In this document: positions 61,406 through 64,000 of the stretch, piece after piece
How positions within the stretch are numbered: the stretch's first letter is position 1
Layout of the letters: each line of letters starts with the position of its first letter
Assembly (NCBI RefSeq): GCF_018390695.1
Contig: NZ_JAHBGF010000019.1
Location: 62,001 to 126,000, forward strand
DNA: 64,000 bases
Source of the DNA: Ancylobacter sonchi
GTDB taxonomy: Bacteria > Pseudomonadota > Alphaproteobacteria > Rhizobiales > Xanthobacteraceae
Direction of reading: 5' to 3'
Notes under the pieces: model-generated
What the model saw: the letters and a program-made list of their open reading frames with translations, nothing else
Told to the model about the DNA's origin: nothing
The model's database searches: none
Position numbers and translations under genes: made by a program

Positions 61406-62352
61406 GCTGGGCGGAGGTTCCCGCGCGCGTCCACATCCAGGAAGTGGTGACGCGCGACGGCCTGCAGATCGAGCCGCGCTTCCTGCCTACCGAGGACAAG
61501 ATCGCGCTGATCGACGCGCTGTCCGACACCGGTGTCGCCAAGATCGAGGTGACGTCCTTCGTCTCGCCCAAGGCGGTGCCGAACCTCGCCGATGCCGGTG
61601 AGGTGGCGCGCTCGATCCGCCGCAATCCGGCGGTGACCTATGTGGCGCTGGTGCCCAATCTGCGCGGCGCCGAGGCGGCGCTGGACGCCGGGATGGACGA
61701 GCTCAACCTCGTCATGTCGGTGAGCGAGACCCACAACCTCGCGAATATGCGCATGACGCCGGAGCAGTCGCTGGACGGCTTCCGCGCCATTGTGAGTGCC
61801 GCCGCCGGCAGCCCGGCGCAGCTGAACGGCTCCATCGCGACCGCCTTCGGCTGCCCCTTCGAGGGCGCGCAGCCGGAGGAAAAGGTGCTGGCGCTGGTCG
61901 AGGGCTATCTCGCGCTCGGCCTCCATTCGGTGACGCTGGCCGACACGACCGGCATGGCCAATCCGCGCCAGGTGGGCCGGCTCGTCGCGGCGTTCCGCGC
62001 CCGGTTCGGCGCCGTGCCGCTGACGCTGCACTTCCACAACACGCGCGGCATGGGCCTCGCCAATGCGCTCGCCGCGCTGGAGGCGGGGGCGGAGCGCTTC
62101 GACGCCTCGCTCGGCGGCCTTGGCGGCTGCCCCTTCGCCCCCGGCGCCACCGGCAACATCTCCACCGAGGACCTCGTGCACATGCTGGAGGAGATGGGCG
62201 TGCCGACCGGCGTCGACCTCGCCCGCCTGCTCGATCTGGCGCGCCAGCTGCCGGCGCTCATCGGCCACGACATTCCCGGCCAGGTGGCCAAGGCCGGCCG
62301 CAGCGGCGACCTGCATGCCGCGCCGGCCGGCCTGCGTCGCGCCGCCATCTGA
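61402..62352 (+). CDS. Hydroxymethylglutaryl-CoA lyase-family enzyme
   Basis: 316 aa TIM-barrel. Metal ligands: Asp in VVTRDGLQIEP and the HFHNTRG histidines. The signature with catalytic Cys is GGCPFAPGATGNISTEDLVHM. VMSVSETHNLANM and LADTTGMANPRQVG are also family motifs. It splits 3-hydroxy-3-methylglutaryl-CoA or a similar branched 3-hydroxyacyl-CoA. Coupled to the CoA-transferase, it forms an activate-and-cleave pair for a branched hydroxy acid. The ABC transporter genes follow in the same direction. Confidence 0.92.
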   Translation: MSWAEVPARVHIQEVVTRDGLQIEPRFLPTEDKIALIDALSDTGVAKIEVTSFVSPKAVPNLADAGEVARSIRRNPAVTYVALVPNLRGAEAALDAGMDELNLVMSVSETHNLANMRMTPEQSLDGFRAIVSAAAGSPAQLNGSIATAFGCPFEGAQPEEKVLALVEGYLALGLHSVTLADTTGMANPRQVGRLVAAFRARFGAVPLTLHFHNTRGMGLANALAALEAGAERFDASLGGLGGCPFAPGATGNISTEDLVHMLEEMGVPTGVDLARLLDLARQLPALIGHDIPGQVAKAGRSGDLHAAPAGLRRAAI

Positions 62353-62382
62353 AGGAAGACCCCAGCCATGGGAGGACAGAAC

Positions 62383-63231
62383 ATGCAGACCGCCATGCTG
62401 CGGCCACCCGCCGGGGGAGCGCCCGGTGTCGGCGCCCCGCCGGCGGTGGCGCTGGACGACATCGCCATCAGCTTCGCCATACCCGGCCGCCCGCTGTTCA
62501 AGGCGGTGGCGCCGACCTCGCTGCATGTACGCGAGGGCGAGTTCGTCTCGATCGTCGGGCCTACCGGCTGCGGCAAGTCCACGTTGCTCAACGCCACGGC
62601 CGGGCTGCTGCGCCCGGCCGGCGGCCGGGTGTCGATCTTCGGTGCGCCGCTCGCCGGCCTCAACGCCCAGGCCGGCTATCTCTTCCAGCAGGACGCGCTG
62701 ATGCCCTGGAAGACCGCGCTCGACAATGTGGCGATCGCGCTGGAGATCGGCGGCACCCGCCGCGCCGATGCGCTGGCGCAGGCGCAGGACTGGCTGAAGA
62801 AGGTGGGCCTCGCCCGTTTCGGCGACCGCTACCCGCACCAGCTGTCCGGCGGCCAGAGGAAGCGCGTCGGCCTCGCCCAGGTGCTGGTGCGCGGCCCGAA
62901 GATCCTCTTGATGGACGAGCCGTTCGGTCCGCTCGACGCCCAGACCCGGCAGATCATGGGCACGCTGCTCCTGAACCTGTGGGCGCAGGACCGCAAGGCG
63001 GTGCTGTTCGTCACCCACGACCTCGAGGAGGCCATCGCGCTGTCCGACCGCGTCGTCATCATGTCGGCCGGGCCGGAGGCGCGGATCATTGGGGATTTCC
63101 CGATCGACCTCGCCCGCCCGCGCGACACCGCCGACATCCGCCTCGATCCGCGCTTCCACGAGCTGTACCGCCAGATCTGGAACCAGCTGAAGGCGGAAGT
63201 CGTGAAGACCTATGGGGAGGACGCGCCGTGA
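62383..63231 (+). CDS. ABC transporter ATP-binding protein, SsuB/TauB type
   Basis: 282 aa if started at ATG 62383, which has GGGAGGA six bases upstream; ATG 62368, 5 codons earlier, is an alternative. Walker A GPTGCGKST (about residue 63), Q-loop FQQDALMPWKT, signature LSGGQRKRVGLA, Walker [16 protein letters not shown] and VTHDLEEA are intact. It follows the lyase gene by 30 bases in the same operon. The permease gene starts in a GTGA overlap. The binding protein is not in the window; it is probably just beyond the right edge. Confidence 0.92.
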   Translation: MQTAMLRPPAGGAPGVGAPPAVALDDIAISFAIPGRPLFKAVAPTSLHVREGEFVSIVGPTGCGKSTLLNATAGLLRPAGGRVSIFGAPLAGLNAQAGYLFQQDALMPWKTALDNVAIALEIGGTRRADALAQAQDWLKKVGLARFGDRYPHQLSGGQRKRVGLAQVLVRGPKILLMDEPFGPLDAQTRQIMGTLLLNLWAQDRKAVLFVTHDLEEAIALSDRVVIMSAGPEARIIGDFPIDLARPRDTADIRLDPRFHELYRQIWNQLKAEVVKTYGEDAP

Positions 63232-64000
63232 AGATCCATCCCGGCAGGCTCCTGCTGCTGCAAATACTGGTCGCCGTCGTGGCCATCGGCTTCTGGCAGT
63301 TCGGCGCCACGGTTCCCGTCGGCGGCACCTATCTGCTGCCGGAGTTCTTCTTCTCGACCCCGCTCGACGTGATGAAGCGGGTGGTGCAGCTGTTCGTCTC
63401 CGGCACCATCTGGAAGCATCTGTGGATCACGCTGACCGAGACGGTGCTGGCCTTCGTCATCGGCTCGGCCGCCGGCGTCGCCATCGGCTTCTGGTTTGCG
63501 CGCAAGCCGATCCTGGCGGCGGTGTTCGATCCCTATGTGAAGATGGTCAACGCCCTGCCGCGCGTGGTGCTGGCGCCGATCTTCATGCTGTGGCTCGGCC
63601 TCGGCATCTGGTCGAAAGTGGCGCTCGGCGTCTCGCTGGTGTTCTTCATCGTGTTCTTCAACGTCTATCAGGGCGTGAAGGAGGTGAGCCCGGTGGTGCT
63701 CGCCAATGCCCGCATGATGGGGATGAGCGAGCACCAGCTGTTCCGCAACGTCTACTGGCCCTCGGCGCTGTCCTGGATGTTCTCCTCGCTGCACACCTCG
63801 GTCGGCTTCGCGCTGGTCGGCGCGGTGGTGGGCGAATATCTCGGCGCCTCCGCCGGCCTCGGCTATCTCATCCATCAGGCCGAGGGCGTGTTCGACGTCA
63901 CCGGCGTGTTCGCCGGCATGTTCATCCTCGCCGCCTTCGTGCTGATCATCGACTGGGGCGTCACCCGGATCGAGAACCGGCTGCTGGTCTGGCGGCCGCA
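63228..64000 (+). CDS. ABC transporter permease, NitT/TauT family, truncated by the window end
   Basis: GTG 63228 overlaps the ATPase stop (GTGA) and has GGGGAGGA upstream. 257 codons are visible and no stop is reached. The first helix is LLLLQILVAVVAIGFW. The coupling segment is VVLANARMMGMSEHQLFRNVYWPSALSW (about residue 155), followed by VGAVVGEYLGASAGLGYLIHQA, all typical of SsuC/TauC-type permeases. The visible length is close to the usual total, so little is missing. Confidence 0.9.
   Translation, partial: MKIHPGRLLLLQILVAVVAIGFWQFGATVPVGGTYLLPEFFFSTPLDVMKRVVQLFVSGTIWKHLWITLTETVLAFVIGSAAGVAIGFWFARKPILAAVFDPYVKMVNALPRVVLAPIFMLWLGLGIWSKVALGVSLVFFIVFFNVYQGVKEVSPVVLANARMMGMSEHQLFRNVYWPSALSWMFSSLHTSVGFALVGAVVGEYLGASAGLGYLIHQAEGVFDVTGVFAGMFILAAFVLIIDWGVTRIENRLLVWRP

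Noticed and set aside
61309-63159. A 616-codon open frame antisense to the lyase and ABC ATPase genes
   Set aside because: The sense strand has complete HMG-CoA lyase and Walker motifs; the antisense product has no domain.

Overview
The window looks like chromosome of a high-GC (roughly two-thirds G+C or more by eye) alphaproteobacterium, most likely of the Hyphomicrobiales (Xanthobacteraceae-like). Supporting signs are the compact operons with ATGA/GTGA overlaps, a DivK-like regulator, sites matching the alphaproteobacterial EcfG general-stress promoter, and an intergenic repeat I know from Rhizobiales genomes. I see no tRNA, rRNA, CRISPR array, transposase or integrase. The genus is inference.

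Layout. 1-14650: a catabolic cluster with a VOC dioxygenase, a histidinol-dehydrogenase-like enzyme, an allantoinase-like deacetylase, a NitT/TauT-type ABC importer, a BKACE enzyme, a cyclase-type hydrolase, an alpha/beta hydrolase and four NAD(P) oxidoreductases. A palindrome TTATCG-N2-(C/T)GATAA lies in every intergenic region that drives one of its transcription units, so one unseen regulator probably controls all of it. 14724-20174: three co-directional glycan genes, including an FkbM-coiled coil-glycosyltransferase fusion. 20550-29356: a signalling island with a SpoIIE-type phosphatase response regulator, a PAS hybrid kinase, a DivK-like receiver, an RsbW-like ATPase and a STAS protein. 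It surrounds a Na/Pi cotransporter preceded by a Pho box and an EcfG-type promoter, and ends in an NCS2 permease with an unusual cytosolic tail. 29523-35238: an MFS exporter, a ClC-like channel, an M19 dipeptidase and an isochorismatase-like hydrolase.

35746-41272: a TetR regulator with a clear operator, divergent from an ABC importer plus a two-component flavin monooxygenase (LLM oxygenase and flavin reductase). 41291-43756: arylesterase, a proline-rich secreted protein under a consensus EcfG promoter, and NDH-2. 44211-51408: a sugar-acid-type cluster with a SAF-domain dehydrogenase, ABM protein, 3-HIBADH-family reductase, TRAP transporter, gluconokinase and LysR regulator. 51488-55793: an Hsp70-like protein and a YdeP-type molybdopterin oxidoreductase with an AT-rich regulatory region. 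55809-59970: a DUF1254 protein, a frameshifted amidoligase, and a divergent LysR/atypical SDR pair. 60155-64000: CoA-transferase, HMG-CoA-lyase-like enzyme and a third NitT/TauT-type ABC system cut by the window end.

Taken together this is accessory scavenging DNA: three NitT/TauT-type importers and one TRAP importer, each wired to its own small set of degradative enzymes, interleaved with a stress and phosphate signalling block.
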